Assembly: GCF_002368095.1 (NCBI RefSeq)
Contig: NZ_AP018227.1
Location: forward strand, 7,084,123-7,148,122
Direction of reading: 5' to 3'
Length of the DNA stretch: 64,000 nt
From: Calothrix parasitica NIES-267
GTDB lineage: Bacteria > Cyanobacteriota > Cyanobacteriia > Cyanobacteriales > Nostocaceae
Of the stretch, positions 17,075 to 25,813 are shown piece by piece. Below the pieces are notes generated by a model. It did not search any database. It worked only from the letters and a program-made list of their open reading frames with translations, and was not told where the DNA came from. Every line of letters begins with the position of its first letter. The stretch's first letter is position 1. A program made the position numbers and the translations under genes.

Positions 17075-18610
17075 ATGAATGAAAGATGGTTTTACGGTCG
17101 AGTATCTAGTATTGAACAGCAGGAAGACCGAGATGCGCTGAAAAAGCAGTTGGAAAGAGGTAAAAATTCCGGATGCGTGCGTTTTTATTGGGATATTCAA
17201 AGTCGTACTACTGAAGTTCGCGATGGACTACAACAACTTATCAATGATTTGAAAGTAGTAGCTAAAGATAGAGTTAGCGAACTGGTGGTAACGAGAATTG
17301 ACCGTATCGGTAGTTCGTCGAAATTATTTTATAGCTTAATGGAAGTATTGCGGAGTAAAAATATTAAGTTAATAGCTCTTGACCAAACTATTGATACCGA
17401 AAGTTTGGGTGGGGAATTAACTGTGGATATTTTACTTGCAGCATCGAAGTTTGAAATTAAAATGTTATCTAGTCGGGTTAGTGCCGAACGTAAGCATCGA
17501 ATGGCACAGAGAAAAAGCCACAGGTTCGCTCCTTTGGGATGGAAGGTAGTTAATGATAATTATGTTAAAGATAATAGCTGGTGTGTTTGCTTGCTCGAAG
17601 GGAAGAGATGTTTTCGAGTTTGGGAATTAGCTTTATTTATTTTTGAAGTATTTAACCAATGCGGTAGCGTCCGTAAAACCTGCGACACTCTTAATAAAAT
17701 GTTTGGGACTCCTAATAAAGTAGAAGCCCGACGTGGTAAAAAAACTCGCAAGCACGTAATTGATAGAGAAAATTTAGAAAATCGCGATTTTTCGTCAAAT
17801 AAGAAGAATAATTTTAAAAGATATCCTTGGGGAAGTTTGCAGTGGTCCCCATCCGGGTTAAAGAATTTTTTAGTTAATCCTGTTAACGCTGGGGGAACTC
17901 CTTTTAATGTAACTACCAAAAGTCCATCGGGAAAGCAATTAAATCATTTTGATAAATGGGATTGTAATTGGGAAACTCATGAAGGGATTATTAGCCGCGA
18001 ACAGCACGAACAAGTTAAAAGGGTTATTCGCTCCAATGCCAACAATCGATGGGTTGGTAGTAAAAGAGTCAACCCTTTCGCTAATTTATTAAAATGTTCT
18101 AACTGTGGAGGAGCATTAACTCGGACATCCGGACAATTGAAAAGAGGAGGAAAATTTATTCACTATTATCAATGTAGTCATTTTCCTCTAGGACGATGCG
18201 ACCGTAAAGAGATGATTCGTAGTGATTATCTCGACGAACAAGTCGCAGATTTACTAGTAAAAGAAGCTACTAGACTGGCTGGAATGGTAAATCTGGAGGA
18301 AGAGAAACGTCAAGAACCTATAGAAGTCAAAGAACTGCGAGAGACTTTAGCAGGATTAGAAAAATTACCTGTCAATCCCTTTGTCGAAAAGGCTAAAGAC
18401 GGGATTCGCGAACAAATAGCTAGCATTTTAAGTCTGAACGAAAAGGTAACGACACATAGCTTACTCATTAGAGAAGAATTATCTCAAATGTTTTGCGATC
18501 GCGAATTTTGGGAGACTAGAACACCTGATGATAAAAAGCGGATACTAAACAGGTTTGTTCGTCGCATTATTATCGAAAAGCGGGTTGTTACCGGAATAGA
18601 TTTTCTTTAA
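17075..18610 (+). CDS. XisF-like large serine site-specific recombinase
   Basis: 511 aa. The resolvase domain begins at the N-terminus (WFYGRVSSIEQQEDRDAL, catalytic Ser 11 or 12) with ELVVTRIDRIGSSS and the FEIKMLSSRVSAERK segment. A recombinase domain follows (SPSGLKNFLVNPVNAGG), then a zinc ribbon (CSNCGG at about 343, CSHFPLGRC at about 367) and a coiled-coil C-terminus. This order matches XisF, which excises the fdxN element of Anabaena. The gene lies inside the element, 32 bases from its left core repeat and reading inward, as expected for the element's own excisase. The promoter probably overlaps the attachment arm. XisH/XisI-type helpers are not seen. Confidence 0.92.
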   Translation: MNERWFYGRVSSIEQQEDRDALKKQLERGKNSGCVRFYWDIQSRTTEVRDGLQQLINDLKVVAKDRVSELVVTRIDRIGSSSKLFYSLMEVLRSKNIKLIALDQTIDTESLGGELTVDILLAASKFEIKMLSSRVSAERKHRMAQRKSHRFAPLGWKVVNDNYVKDNSWCVCLLEGKRCFRVWELALFIFEVFNQCGSVRKTCDTLNKMFGTPNKVEARRGKKTRKHVIDRENLENRDFSSNKKNNFKRYPWGSLQWSPSGLKNFLVNPVNAGGTPFNVTTKSPSGKQLNHFDKWDCNWETHEGIISREQHEQVKRVIRSNANNRWVGSKRVNPFANLLKCSNCGGALTRTSGQLKRGGKFIHYYQCSHFPLGRCDRKEMIRSDYLDEQVADLLVKEATRLAGMVNLEEEKRQEPIEVKELRETLAGLEKLPVNPFVEKAKDGIREQIASILSLNEKVTTHSLLIREELSQMFCDREFWETRTPDDKKRILNRFVRRIIIEKRVVTGIDFL

Positions 18611-18685
18611 TTTCCTTTGGCGCACAATTTCGCGCCATTCTTCTAGTTGTCTTACCCAAAATTCTTTATCAGTTTCTATTCGCAT
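18545..18685 (-). CDS. possible small protein overlapping the recombinase 3' end
   Basis: A 46-codon frame (MRIETDKEFWVRQLEEWREIVRQRK...) with a natural-looking charged helix. It runs antisense to the last 66 bases of the recombinase gene and extends 75 bases past it. It could be an excision accessory protein or chance. There is no clear Shine-Dalgarno site and no recognised family. Confidence 0.25.
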   Translation of the reverse strand: MRIETDKEFWVRQLEEWREIVRQRKLKKIYSGNNPLFDNNATNKPV

Positions 18686-18771
18686 GTTGAAGGGGACTCT
18701 CTCAATTCAATATCAGATTAACTCTAAGTGTGAAATTTTCTGTTAATAGTGAACTACTTGAATATTGCTGT

Positions 18772-19008
18772 TCATACTTTGATTTCACAGTTATGCTGAT
18801 AATCAATTTCTAACTGTTGCAAATCTGTATATAAAACTAAGTTTTTCAGTTCTTGCACTGTATCTCGTTCGCGTAGCATCACCAAAGGTGAAAGATGATT
18901 TTCATCGCTGACACCTAAATATTAGATTTTGATGAACTTGTCAGCTTTACTTATGAACTGCTCGAGGTTTGTGACGAATACCTGTTGTGTATCAATTGCT
19001 TTAACCAT
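18772..19008 (-). pseudogene. degraded small hypothetical gene
   Basis: ATG 19008 opens MVKAIDTQQVFVTNLEQFISKADKF... to an in-frame stop at 18924-18922. The same frame then continues YLGVSDENHLSPLVMLRERD and further to a stop at 18774-18772. The amino-acid character is coding-like on both sides, so a former gene of about 78 codons with one nonsense mutation is likely. The family is not recognised. Confidence 0.35.
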
Positions 19009-19028
19009 GATTTTCTGCTATTAACTAT

Positions 19029-19327
19029 ATGAAGCGATTTAGTATTCGTTTGGGAGCATGAGAACTTTTTCAACCAGGTAAATTGACACCACAGCGCGAG
19101 ATAATCTTACAGGTATTCCAAAATTTACCTAAAGGGAAACATTTAAGTGCAGACGACCTATATGAATTGCTTGAAAAGCATGGAGAAGGAATTAGTTTAT
19201 CGTATCGACGATTTATCGAACTTTAAAGTTAATGACACGTTGTAAAAAGCTTGGAATTAAAAATAATCAATTTTTAGCTGCTATGAATGATAATTATCTT
19301 GCGAAATTTTTAGAATTGAGTTGTTAA
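19029..19327 (+). pseudogene. Fur-family regulator remnant
   Basis: LTPQREIILQVFQNLPKGKH LSADDLYELLEKHGEGISLS is the N-terminal DNA-binding half of a Fur protein. A tandem duplication TATCG-TATCG at 19198-19207 then shifts the frame. After it the Fur sequence resumes (TIYRTLKLM) and is replaced by unrelated residues up to a stop at 19327. Upstream, an in-frame TGA at 19059 cuts the start. The metal-binding C-terminal half is absent. An intact Fur would repress iron-uptake genes with Fe2+, so loss of this element-borne copy leaves control to AraC proteins and to chromosomal Fur. Confidence 0.85.
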
Positions 19328-19588
19328 TCAATTTATTTTAATTAAGATTATATTTTTCAGTTATTTAAGACGATTATATCTATTAGTATTTACTCACTAT
19401 TTATCAGATTTTATAGTTAGATTTAATAATTTATTTTTTGTTTAGGTTAAATTGTGAGTTATGGGCTAATTTTTACCATCTCTTGCCCGTGCTGGTGCGA
19501 CTTAGCCGTACATAGCTTAATTTTAGATTCGTTTTCTCTGTGACAGACTGACATTAATGAGTAAATAATATTGGTTTAATTTTATTTT

Positions 19589-20377
19589 TTATTTTCTACC
19601 TTTCCTACCAATTGGAACACACATGGGAGTTTCAGAAACCGGGTCGGAAATAACCTTACATTCGAGTCCAAACACATCCAAAACCATTTTTTCATTCATG
19701 ACCTCTTCCGGTTTACCTTGAGTATAAATATTCCCTTTGTTAACAGCTACTAAATAATCAGCATAGCGACAAGCTTGATTTAAATCGTGTAAAACCATCA
19801 CCAAAGTTCTTCCTTGATTTTGATTTAATTCCCACAGTAAATCTAAAACCTCAATTTGATGGGCTAAATCCAGAAAAGTTGTCGGTTCATCTAATAGTAA
19901 AATATCTGTATCTTGAGCTAAAGCCATAGCAATCCAAGCTCGCTGTCTTTGTCCACCAGAAAGAGTATCTAATTCACGTTCTGCGAATTCCTTCATTCGA
20001 GTAGTTTCTAAAGCTATCTCCACAAAACGTTCATCTTCCTTCGTCCATTGCTGCAACCAATTTTGATAAGGATAGCGTCCACAAGCAACTAAATCTTTCA
20101 CCGTTAAACCTTCCGGTGCAACAGGTGATTGAGAAAGAATTCCTAATTTTTTTGCAACGGCTTTTGTCGATAACTTAAATACGTCGGTAGAATCTAAATA
20201 AATGGTTCCGTGAAAAGGTTTTAATAATCTAGCTAAACCCCGCAATAAAGTAGATTTACCGCAGCCGTTTGCACCAACCAAAGCAGTAATTTTACCTTCA
20301 GGAATACTTAAATCAATATTTTGAATTATTTTCGTATTGTCGTAACCTAATGTTATATTTTTAGTTAATAATTTCAT
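19589..20377 (-). CDS. ferric-siderophore ABC transporter, ATP-binding protein (FecE-like)
   Basis: 262 aa from ATG 20377 (MKLLTKNITLGYDN); an upstream in-frame start at 20401 adds only 8 residues. Walker A is GANGCGKST, the Q-loop LSQSPVAPEG, the signature LSGGQRQRAWIAMALAQD and Walker B ILLLDEPT, with the H-loop in VLHDLNQ. The SQSP/GLTV pattern is typical of FecE/FepC iron-siderophore importers. It powers the permease pair encoded just upstream on the same strand (22525-20481). The substrate would be delivered by one or more of the FecB-like lipoproteins in this element. It is the last gene of the fecCDE-like operon. Confidence 0.93.
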   Translation of the reverse strand: MKLLTKNITLGYDNTKIIQNIDLSIPEGKITALVGANGCGKSTLLRGLARLLKPFHGTIYLDSTDVFKLSTKAVAKKLGILSQSPVAPEGLTVKDLVACGRYPYQNWLQQWTKEDERFVEIALETTRMKEFAERELDTLSGGQRQRAWIAMALAQDTDILLLDEPTTFLDLAHQIEVLDLLWELNQNQGRTLVMVLHDLNQACRYADYLVAVNKGNIYTQGKPEEVMNEKMVLDVFGLECKVISDPVSETPMCVPIGRKGRK

Positions 20378-20401
20378 ATATTTATATTGGGAATTGGACA
20401 T

Positions 20402-20480
20402 GGGTAAGTAATGAGTAATGAGTAATGAGTTTTTCCCTCATTCTCTCACTCTCTCCCTCCCTCACTCTTTCTACACTCTT
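20402..20480. repeat. heptamer GTAATGA repeat and CT-rich tract
   Basis: Three tandem GTAATGA units at about 20406-20430 are followed by a CCCTCA/CTCTCC-rich tract up to about 20475, filling the gap between the permease and ATPase genes. Both are dispersed repeat types seen elsewhere in the window. They separate genes that are usually coupled and may lower expression of the ATPase. Confidence 0.6.
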
Positions 20481-21527
20481 TCACTTCTTCCGACTTTTTA
20501 TTAATAAATAAACAAAATACGGCGCACCAATTACAGCGGTAATAATTCCACAAGGGATTTCTATGGGAGCAAATAAAATTCTTCCTAAAAAATCAGCTAT
20601 AACTACAATCATTGCTCCGGTAATTGCTGCTACGGGAATCAATCCTTCGTGAATGTTTCCTACTAATTGACGAGCTATATGTGGTGCTATTAATCCGACA
20701 AAACCAATTGTTCCTGCTGTCGCTACTGCTGCTCCAGATAACGCTGCACTTATTAACAATAAAAAAGTCCGCTGCCATTCAATTTTACTACCCAATCCTT
20801 TTGCTATTTCTTCTCCTAAATTCAAAGCATTTAATTGCGGTGCATTTATTAAAGCTAAGGGTATAAAAATAATCAACCAAGGTAATAATGAAACCAGCTG
20901 TTCCCAACTACGTCCGTATACGCTTCCCGCTAACCATACTAATGCTTGGCTAACATTATAAATATCTCCAAATGTCACCATTAAGTTAGTAAACGCACCA
21001 GCTACAGCAGCTATTCCTACACCGATTAGAATTAACCGTACCGGATGTGTACCTCTATCCCAAGCTAAAAAGTATATTAATAATGAAGCAATCAAAGCTC
21101 CACCAAAAGCTGCTACAGGTAAAATTCCTGCTGGTACATTCGGTAACAATACAATCAAACTTACAGCAGCTAAACTAGCTCCTGCATTAATACCAATAAT
21201 TCCTGGGTCGGCTAGAGGATTACGAGCTATACCTTGCATTATGGTACCGGATATTGCTAAAGCCATACCCACAAAACAAGCAGTAAGGGTTCTGGGTAAA
21301 CGTAAGGTATTGATGACAAATCCGTAATCTGCATTTCCCGTATCTATTCCGATAACGGTCTGGATAACTGCTAAAGGTGGAATAGGATATTCCCCGAAAG
21401 AGGTATTCATCACCATTGCTGTTAAGGTAATCAGAATTAAAATTAGTAAGACAATGGGAACCCGTTTTTTGAGACGAAAGGAAATTGGGAATAATCTTGA
21501 ACGAAAAACTATTGTACTTGTCTTCAT
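20481..21527 (-). CDS. ferric-siderophore ABC transporter permease (FecD/FepG-like)
   Basis: 348 aa with about ten hydrophobic segments and the FecCD signatures LRLPRTLTACFVGMALAISG, GIARNPLADPGIIGINAGA and IGFVGLIAPHIARQLVG. The C-terminus has the usual GIITAVIGAPYFVYLL. It forms the inner-membrane channel with the 21524-22525 protein, whose gene overlaps it by four bases, so the two are translationally coupled. The N-terminus (about 25 residues) is basic and longer than usual. Confidence 0.93.
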   Translation of the reverse strand: MKTSTIVFRSRLFPISFRLKKRVPIVLLILILITLTAMVMNTSFGEYPIPPLAVIQTVIGIDTGNADYGFVINTLRLPRTLTACFVGMALAISGTIMQGIARNPLADPGIIGINAGASLAAVSLIVLLPNVPAGILPVAAFGGALIASLLIYFLAWDRGTHPVRLILIGVGIAAVAGAFTNLMVTFGDIYNVSQALVWLAGSVYGRSWEQLVSLLPWLIIFIPLALINAPQLNALNLGEEIAKGLGSKIEWQRTFLLLISAALSGAAVATAGTIGFVGLIAPHIARQLVGNIHEGLIPVAAITGAMIVVIADFLGRILFAPIEIPCGIITAVIGAPYFVYLLIKSRKK

Positions 21528-22525
21528 TTCTTCACCTTGGTTTTAGCTAGATAAATGAAGAATGGCGCACCGACTAAAGCTGTCATAATACCTACGGGGA
21601 TTTCTTGCGGTTTTATAATTAATCGAGCTGCGATATCCGAACCTAAAAGCAATATGGCACCGAATAAAGCGCTGTAAGGTAAAATCCAGCGGTAATCTGT
21701 ACCTACGATAAATCTGACTATGTGAGGAACTACCAAACCGATAAATCCAATCGCACCTGCAACTGCGATCGCACTTCCATCTAACAGCAGAACGCAAACA
21801 GCAGCAAGGATTTTCACCCATGCTGTTTGTTGTCCCAATCCTTTAGCAATATCTTCTCCCAAGCTCAATATTGTGATTTGCTTGGAAATAATTAAGGTTA
21901 ATATCATTCCTATGCAGACATAAGGAAGAATTTGCAAAATCAGACTTGTATCCGCACCAGCTAAAGAACCAGCTAGCCAAAAACGAATTTCTTCGAGAGT
22001 GCTTTGACTAATAATTAATATACCCGTAGTTAAAGAAGATAGAAAAGCGCTAATTGCTGCACCTGCAATAGTTAAGTTAAGAGGAGTAATCCCGCTACGA
22101 CCTAAAGAAGCTAAAAAATAGACGCTAAATGCAGTAGTTCCCGCACCAGCAAAAGCACACCAAACATAAAAACTCGGTGACGAAGCACCAAATAAAAAGA
22201 TAGCCATTACCACTGCAAAAGCAGCACCAGCATTAATTCCCAGGATTCCAGGGTCGGCTAACGGATTGCGAGTGATACCTTGCATAATTGCACCAGCAGT
22301 GGATATCGATGCACCTACTATCATTGCCAGCAGAGAGCGGGGTAATCTGACAGTACGGATAATTAAATGCTCTCTGGAAACGTCAAAAGATATCAAAGAA
22401 TTATAGACGCTTTGCCAAGAAATATCAGCAGCACCATAGGAAACGCTGATAAACATACAGATAACAAGTACTATAAATCCAATTATTAAACCGATTACGG
22501 GTTTAGCCAGCGATAGTCTTTGCAT
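21524..22525 (-). CDS. ferric-siderophore ABC transporter permease (FecC/FepD-like)
   Basis: 333 aa and first gene of the fecCDE-like operon. Signatures are TVRLPRSLLAMIVGASISTAG, GITRNPLADPGILGINAGAA, AIGFIGLVVPHIVRFIVG and the C-terminal GIMTALVGAPFFIYL. It pairs with the FecD-like protein as a heterodimeric permease. Its start lies next to a long AT-rich leader (22526-22860) in which an iron-responsive promoter would be expected, but no clean Fur palindrome is evident. Confidence 0.93.
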   Translation of the reverse strand: MQRLSLAKPVIGLIIGFIVLVICMFISVSYGAADISWQSVYNSLISFDVSREHLIIRTVRLPRSLLAMIVGASISTAGAIMQGITRNPLADPGILGINAGAAFAVVMAIFLFGASSPSFYVWCAFAGAGTTAFSVYFLASLGRSGITPLNLTIAGAAISAFLSSLTTGILIISQSTLEEIRFWLAGSLAGADTSLILQILPYVCIGMILTLIISKQITILSLGEDIAKGLGQQTAWVKILAAVCVLLLDGSAIAVAGAIGFIGLVVPHIVRFIVGTDYRWILPYSALFGAILLLGSDIAARLIIKPQEIPVGIMTALVGAPFFIYLAKTKVKK

Positions 22526-22898
22526 ATGGGTTTACTTATAAATTAGATATTAGTTTACTCACCCGTAATAAACCGCTTATTCATAACTATTTATAATTAG
22601 TATCTATGAAAAATCTAGACTTGGTAAATTATTCAATATAAAATTAAGGTTTGTAAAAGCTTTCAGGCGTTATAGATTAAGACTTCTCTCATAAAAATCG
22701 TCTCTTTGTTAAATAAGGTTTTGAATAATTGCTATTCTTTCTCAATTCATTTGATTAATCTAGTATATTTTTTGCAATTTATCAATAACTTTTCTCAAAT
22801 AAACTAGCTACGTACACCATAGATAGAGGTCTTCCATCTTTCGTCAGTCTAGGTTTTGCAATTCTTCAGACTTAGAACTGGTACGAAAATACAATTTA
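22526..22898. other. AT-rich leader of the fecCDE-like operon
   Basis: No gene is seen in this stretch. It must contain the promoter of the minus-strand permease operon. On its right side it runs into the degraded antitoxin sequence. I do not recognise a defined operator. Confidence 0.4.
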
Positions 22899-23123
22899 GA
22901 GAAGCTTAGGGGAAGCAAAGAACCTATCGTTCTCACAGTTAATGGTAAAGCATCCGTGGTTGTTCAAGATGCCGAAAGCCATCAAGAATTGCTCGATAGA
23001 CTAGAACTTCTAGAGACAAGCGCAGGAATTCGTAAGAGTATCGAGGAATTCGAGCTTGGTAAAGGTATGTCTTTAGACGAAGCATTTGAGCAACTACAAG
23101 ATAAATATGACATACCAGGTTGA
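22899..23123 (+). pseudogene. YefM/Phd-type antitoxin remnant, 5' truncated
   Basis: The frame EKLRGSKEPIVLTVNGKASV...SIEEFELGKGMSLDEAFEQL is nearly identical to the intact antitoxin at 52443-52168, but its first 20 or so codons have degenerated (RKYNLEKL). The stop at 23121 overlaps the start of a toxin remnant. The two antitoxin copies lie in opposite orientation about 29 kb apart inside the element. Confidence 0.8.
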
Positions 23124-23223
23124 AATTTCGCCGACTGCGATTGTTCGCATTCATAGAGTTCGTCATGGTTCGCAACAGAGGTTGCGTGATTCTAAAGAGT
23201 TATTAGAAGATAGCGATGAATAA
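23107..23223 (+). pseudogene. RelE/ParE-type toxin remnant with internal deletion
   Basis: A 38-codon frame starting MTYQVEISPTAI, the usual first strand of a ParE/RelE toxin. It jumps directly to VRIHRVRHGSQQRLRDSKEL, the usual last strand and tail. The middle, about 50 residues with the active site, is missing. It overlaps the antitoxin stop as in working modules. A deletion product, certainly non-toxic. Confidence 0.7.
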
Positions 23224-23379
23224 ATCTAGTCAAAACCGATACAATTACACAATTTAAAATATATTAAATTTTTATTTGCTTTAGCTATTAGTTTGACTTG
23301 AGTATTAGTTGCTCGATTTGAAGATAGATTTGGTAGGATAATTCGCGTAGCTCCTCCCCTCCCGATGATTTGCAAAAAT

Positions 23380-24047
23380 TTAAGGTTCTTTAACGAGATA
23401 CTTAAGCAAATCGTCAAGAATCTTATTAGCTCCTAAAGGACCTCCTGCATACCAAATATCTGGTTCTACTTGATATACCTGTTTATTTTTAACAGCTTTG
23501 AGTTGCGACCATAGCGGATTTTTCAAGTAAGATAATTGTTTATCTTGGGATTCATTAATCACGAACAAAACATCTGCATCATAATCATTTAACGATTCTA
23601 TACTCAATTCTAAGAAACGTTCTTTTTGATTCTTTTGAATTGCTATGCGCTTTAATCCTGCATCATCAATAATTTGATTAAATGTAGCGTCACGACTGAA
23701 TGTTTTGATGTTTTGTTCAGAAAACCCTATCACAGATACTTCTATTCCTTCTAATCGCTTTCCCATAGATTGCTGAAATTGTTGAATCCTCGCTTGATAT
23801 TGATCGAATACTTGTTTGGCTTCTTCTTCTTTACCTAATACTTGGGCAATATAACGAAAATTGTCCTGAAAGGAAGGAAAACTTGACCAATCAATCAACA
23901 CTGTAGGAGCAATGTTAGTCAGTAAATTATAAATATCTTTTTGATATTCTCTTCCTAAAATCAAGTCTGGTTTGAGCGTGATAATTTTTTCTAAAGAAGG
24001 TTCAAATGCACTCCCGACTTGCGGAATATCTCTTACTTTATCATTGC
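23380..24047 (-). pseudogene. FecB-like siderophore-binding protein, N-terminus deleted
   Basis: The frame runs GISNDKVRDIPQVGSAFEPSLEK IITLKPDLILG and on through the helical backbone to the second lobe (DADVLFVINES, NPLWSQLKAVKNKQVYQVEPDIW, GGPLGANKILDDLLKYLV). This is about two thirds of a periplasmic iron-siderophore binding protein. Signal peptide, lipobox and the first lobe strands are absent. The sequence runs directly into a truncated TonB receptor at about 24048, so a deletion fused the two genes. An internal ATG at 23964 could start a shorter product, but no export signal remains. Confidence 0.8.
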
Positions 24048-24405
24048 TTATACCGCGAAATAAATATCCACTTTTTGCGGTTGTAAAAACCCGACATCAT
24101 TCTCGATGGTAAATCCAACGGGTAAGAAGTTGAGAACGCGGAATAATTGGGGTACTGAATAACCTTGAGCAAAGTTAGCAAAAAGACTTACATTAGGTGT
24201 CGCTTTGTATACTGCACCAATATTAAATACAGTGTCATCAAAGTCTAATTCAGCGCTTGGTACTGAAGGCCCGACGTTGTTGTCAAGTAGAGGTGTGAAT
24301 TCATCGACGCTGAACTCAAAACGTTCGTGACGCAAACCACCACTGACAAGGAATTGCTCGCTGACATCCCACTTCAACTGAGCAAACAGTCCTAAACTAT
24401 ACCAG
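24048..24405 (-). pseudogene. TonB-dependent receptor, internal barrel fragment
   Basis: LFAQLKWDVSEQFLVSGGLR, DDTVFNIGAVYKATPNVSLFANFAQGYSVPQLFRV and LQPQKVD match the barrel of the receptor encoded at 37317-40103 (LFSQLKWDASERLSLSGGVR, VFANFAQGFSLPNISRI, APQKVDSYELG). The plug, the AMIN domain and the rest of the barrel are gone. It is bounded by deletion joints to an AraC fragment upstream and a FecB fragment downstream. Confidence 0.85.
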
Positions 24406-24655
24406 AAATTTGAAAACTAAATTCTAATAAATGCTGACGTTCGGGACATTCTATAATTAAGTCATCGTGCAGTTGATTATTCTCAATTGCTAATTGCAAT
24501 CCTTCGCGTAATTGAATTTCTCGATAATATCCTTTTCCTAACTCTTGGGGATATTGGCAAATTATATCTGTTTTATCAATAGATGAATTTTTACTCAACT
24601 GGTAGGTTTCCCCCATTGATTGGTAATAATCCGATTGTGATATTTTTATAGTCAT
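24392..24655 (-). pseudogene. AraC/PchR-like regulator, N-terminal fragment
   Basis: MTIKISQSDYYQSMGETYQL..., then ICQYPQELGKGYYREIQLREGLQLAIENNQLHDDLIIECPE, correspond to the first 80 residues of the AraC proteins at 28059 and 46614 (QLGKGYKRTIEIRPELSLYI). The C-terminal HTH domain is lost, replaced by receptor sequence after FSFQISG. Without the HTH it cannot regulate. Confidence 0.85.
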
Positions 24656-24774
24656 TTGTTTTATAAAATTGGATATCTATTTTCAACCTAAAACTATTTA
24701 AAGACGTAGCAATGCTACGTCTCTACATTTGGTAGTGAATCTACATAAAACTGATGATAATAGGATTGATTCAA

Positions 24775-25179
24775 TTACTTTTTCTTAGTAGCTATAGCCA
24801 ATTTCGCACCCTTAACCTGTCGAACTTTATCCATCACCGCAACAATCTTTCCGTGATTCACCCCTTCATCTGCATTCAGTACCACCATCAAAGGTTGTTC
24901 GGGTTTGACTTTTGCTTTTACCCCTGCTTCCAAGTTATCTAAAGTAATCGGTTGTTTATTTAAAAATAATTCTCCTGCTTTATCCACAGTTAGGGTAACT
25001 TTTGCTGGTTGAGTTGCTTTTTTCGCGGAAGATGCTTGAGGTAAATTGACCGGTAAACCTTCTTGACGAGTTAAAAACAGCGTTGACATCACAAAAAACG
25101 TCAAAATCGCGAATATCACATCAATCATCGGCACAATATTAATCTGTGCTGGTGCATCCGGTTCATCTGGTAGACGCAT
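24775..25179 (-). CDS. exbD: biopolymer transport protein ExbD
   Basis: 134 aa from ATG 25179 (MRLPDEPDAPAQINIVPMIDVIFAILTFFVMS); the open frame extends further upstream but into exbB. One membrane helix carries the conserved Asp of the proton channel (PMIDVIF), followed by a periplasmic domain ending VRQVKGAKLAIATKKK. With ExbB it uses the proton motive force to drive TonB, which opens the outer-membrane receptors encoded downstream. The start overlaps the exbB stop by 17 bases, indicating coupled translation. Confidence 0.95.
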   Translation of the reverse strand: MRLPDEPDAPAQINIVPMIDVIFAILTFFVMSTLFLTRQEGLPVNLPQASSAKKATQPAKVTLTVDKAGELFLNKQPITLDNLEAGVKAKVKPEQPLMVVLNADEGVNHGKIVAVMDKVRQVKGAKLAIATKKK

Positions 25180-25813
25180 GAATCTTTCCTCGCTCGTAAT
25201 TACGACGATAGAGCAATTCCAATTCTCCACCGTATTCTTGAATTAATGCCATTTGTCTTTGGTACATTGCTCGGAATGCATTGGCAAACATCAGCGTGAA
25301 AATCGCTACGACTAAACCAGCAGCGGTAGAAACCAACGCTTCACTGATACCACCGGTGACGTTCGCGGTTTGAGAACCTCCGACATCACCCAAATCCAAA
25401 GAAGCAAACGAACCGATTAATCCTAAAACAGTACCGAGAAGACCTAATAATGGTGCGAGAGAAATTATAGTATCAAATATATTTTGAAAGCGTTTGAGTA
25501 AAGGTATTTCTGCTTGAGCTTCGCTTTCCAATGCTAAACGAAACTCTTCCGGAGTCGGTTCTTCTAGTTCTAAAGCAGTAAGAAACATCCTAGCGATAGG
25601 TAAATCTGCGTTCTTCCGCAATCCATCTATTGCACCCACAACATTGTTACGACGATACAGATTTAACACATCTCGAACTACTTTAGTCTGACGATTATTG
25701 ATTTTTAGCCAAAAGCTTATCCTCTCGACAATCAACCCTAAAGCCAATACCGAAAATCCCAGCAGCGGTATCATCACTACCCCACCTGCCGAGAATAAAT
25801 TATTTATTCCCAT
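25163..25813 (-). CDS. exbB: biopolymer transport protein ExbB (MotA/TolQ/ExbB family)
   Basis: 216 aa with three membrane helices: about residues 8-28, a long second one in TIISLAPLLGLLGTVLGLIGSF, and ISEALVSTAAGLVVAIFTLMFANAF. The last two form the proton channel with ExbD. It is the first gene of the exbB-exbD pair and is divergent from tonB across 416 bases, so all three could be co-regulated from one control region. It serves the four or more TonB receptors of the element. Confidence 0.95.
   Translation of the reverse strand: MGINNLFSAGGVVMIPLLGFSVLALGLIVERISFWLKINNRQTKVVRDVLNLYRRNNVVGAIDGLRKNADLPIARMFLTALELEEPTPEEFRLALESEAQAEIPLLKRFQNIFDTIISLAPLLGLLGTVLGLIGSFASLDLGDVGGSQTANVTGGISEALVSTAAGLVVAIFTLMFANAFRAMYQRQMALIQEYGGELELLYRRNYERGKIHASTR

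Larger units (their letters stand above)
16210..17076 (-). pseudogene. hupS: hupS, middle segment (uptake [NiFe]-hydrogenase small subunit), interrupted at both ends
   Basis: The frame from 17043 to 16249 is HupS from the second half of codon 16 onwards: MSFLNAEEP...DLVTDFGVN, GDCACWGG (about residues 109-111), INIPGCPAHPDW, GCTRNIHFAY, GCRGPMTHSSC and AGVPCLGC. These cysteines ligate the FeS clusters that pass electrons from the NiFe large subunit. The first 12 residues of the open frame (MAFYFLFSREYT) are element sequence. The true start with the proximal-cluster Cys lies at 58829-58782. The end (VFYMVWYLKTNR) is foreign and replaces about 40 codons. As it stands this cannot make a working subunit. 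It is classed as interrupted rather than decayed because the rest of the frame is clean. Confidence 0.95.

Noticed and set aside
16210-17076. Treating the open frame MAFYFLFSREY...KTNR as a complete short HupS variant
   Set aside because: It lacks the Cys-12 cluster ligand and the last 40 residues. Both ends are foreign, and the true 5' part with a matching repeat is present at 58829-58774.
18611-19028. xisH/xisI-like helper genes next to the recombinase
   Set aside because: I compared the short frames here with what I know of XisH and XisI and see no resemblance. The frames are short or broken.
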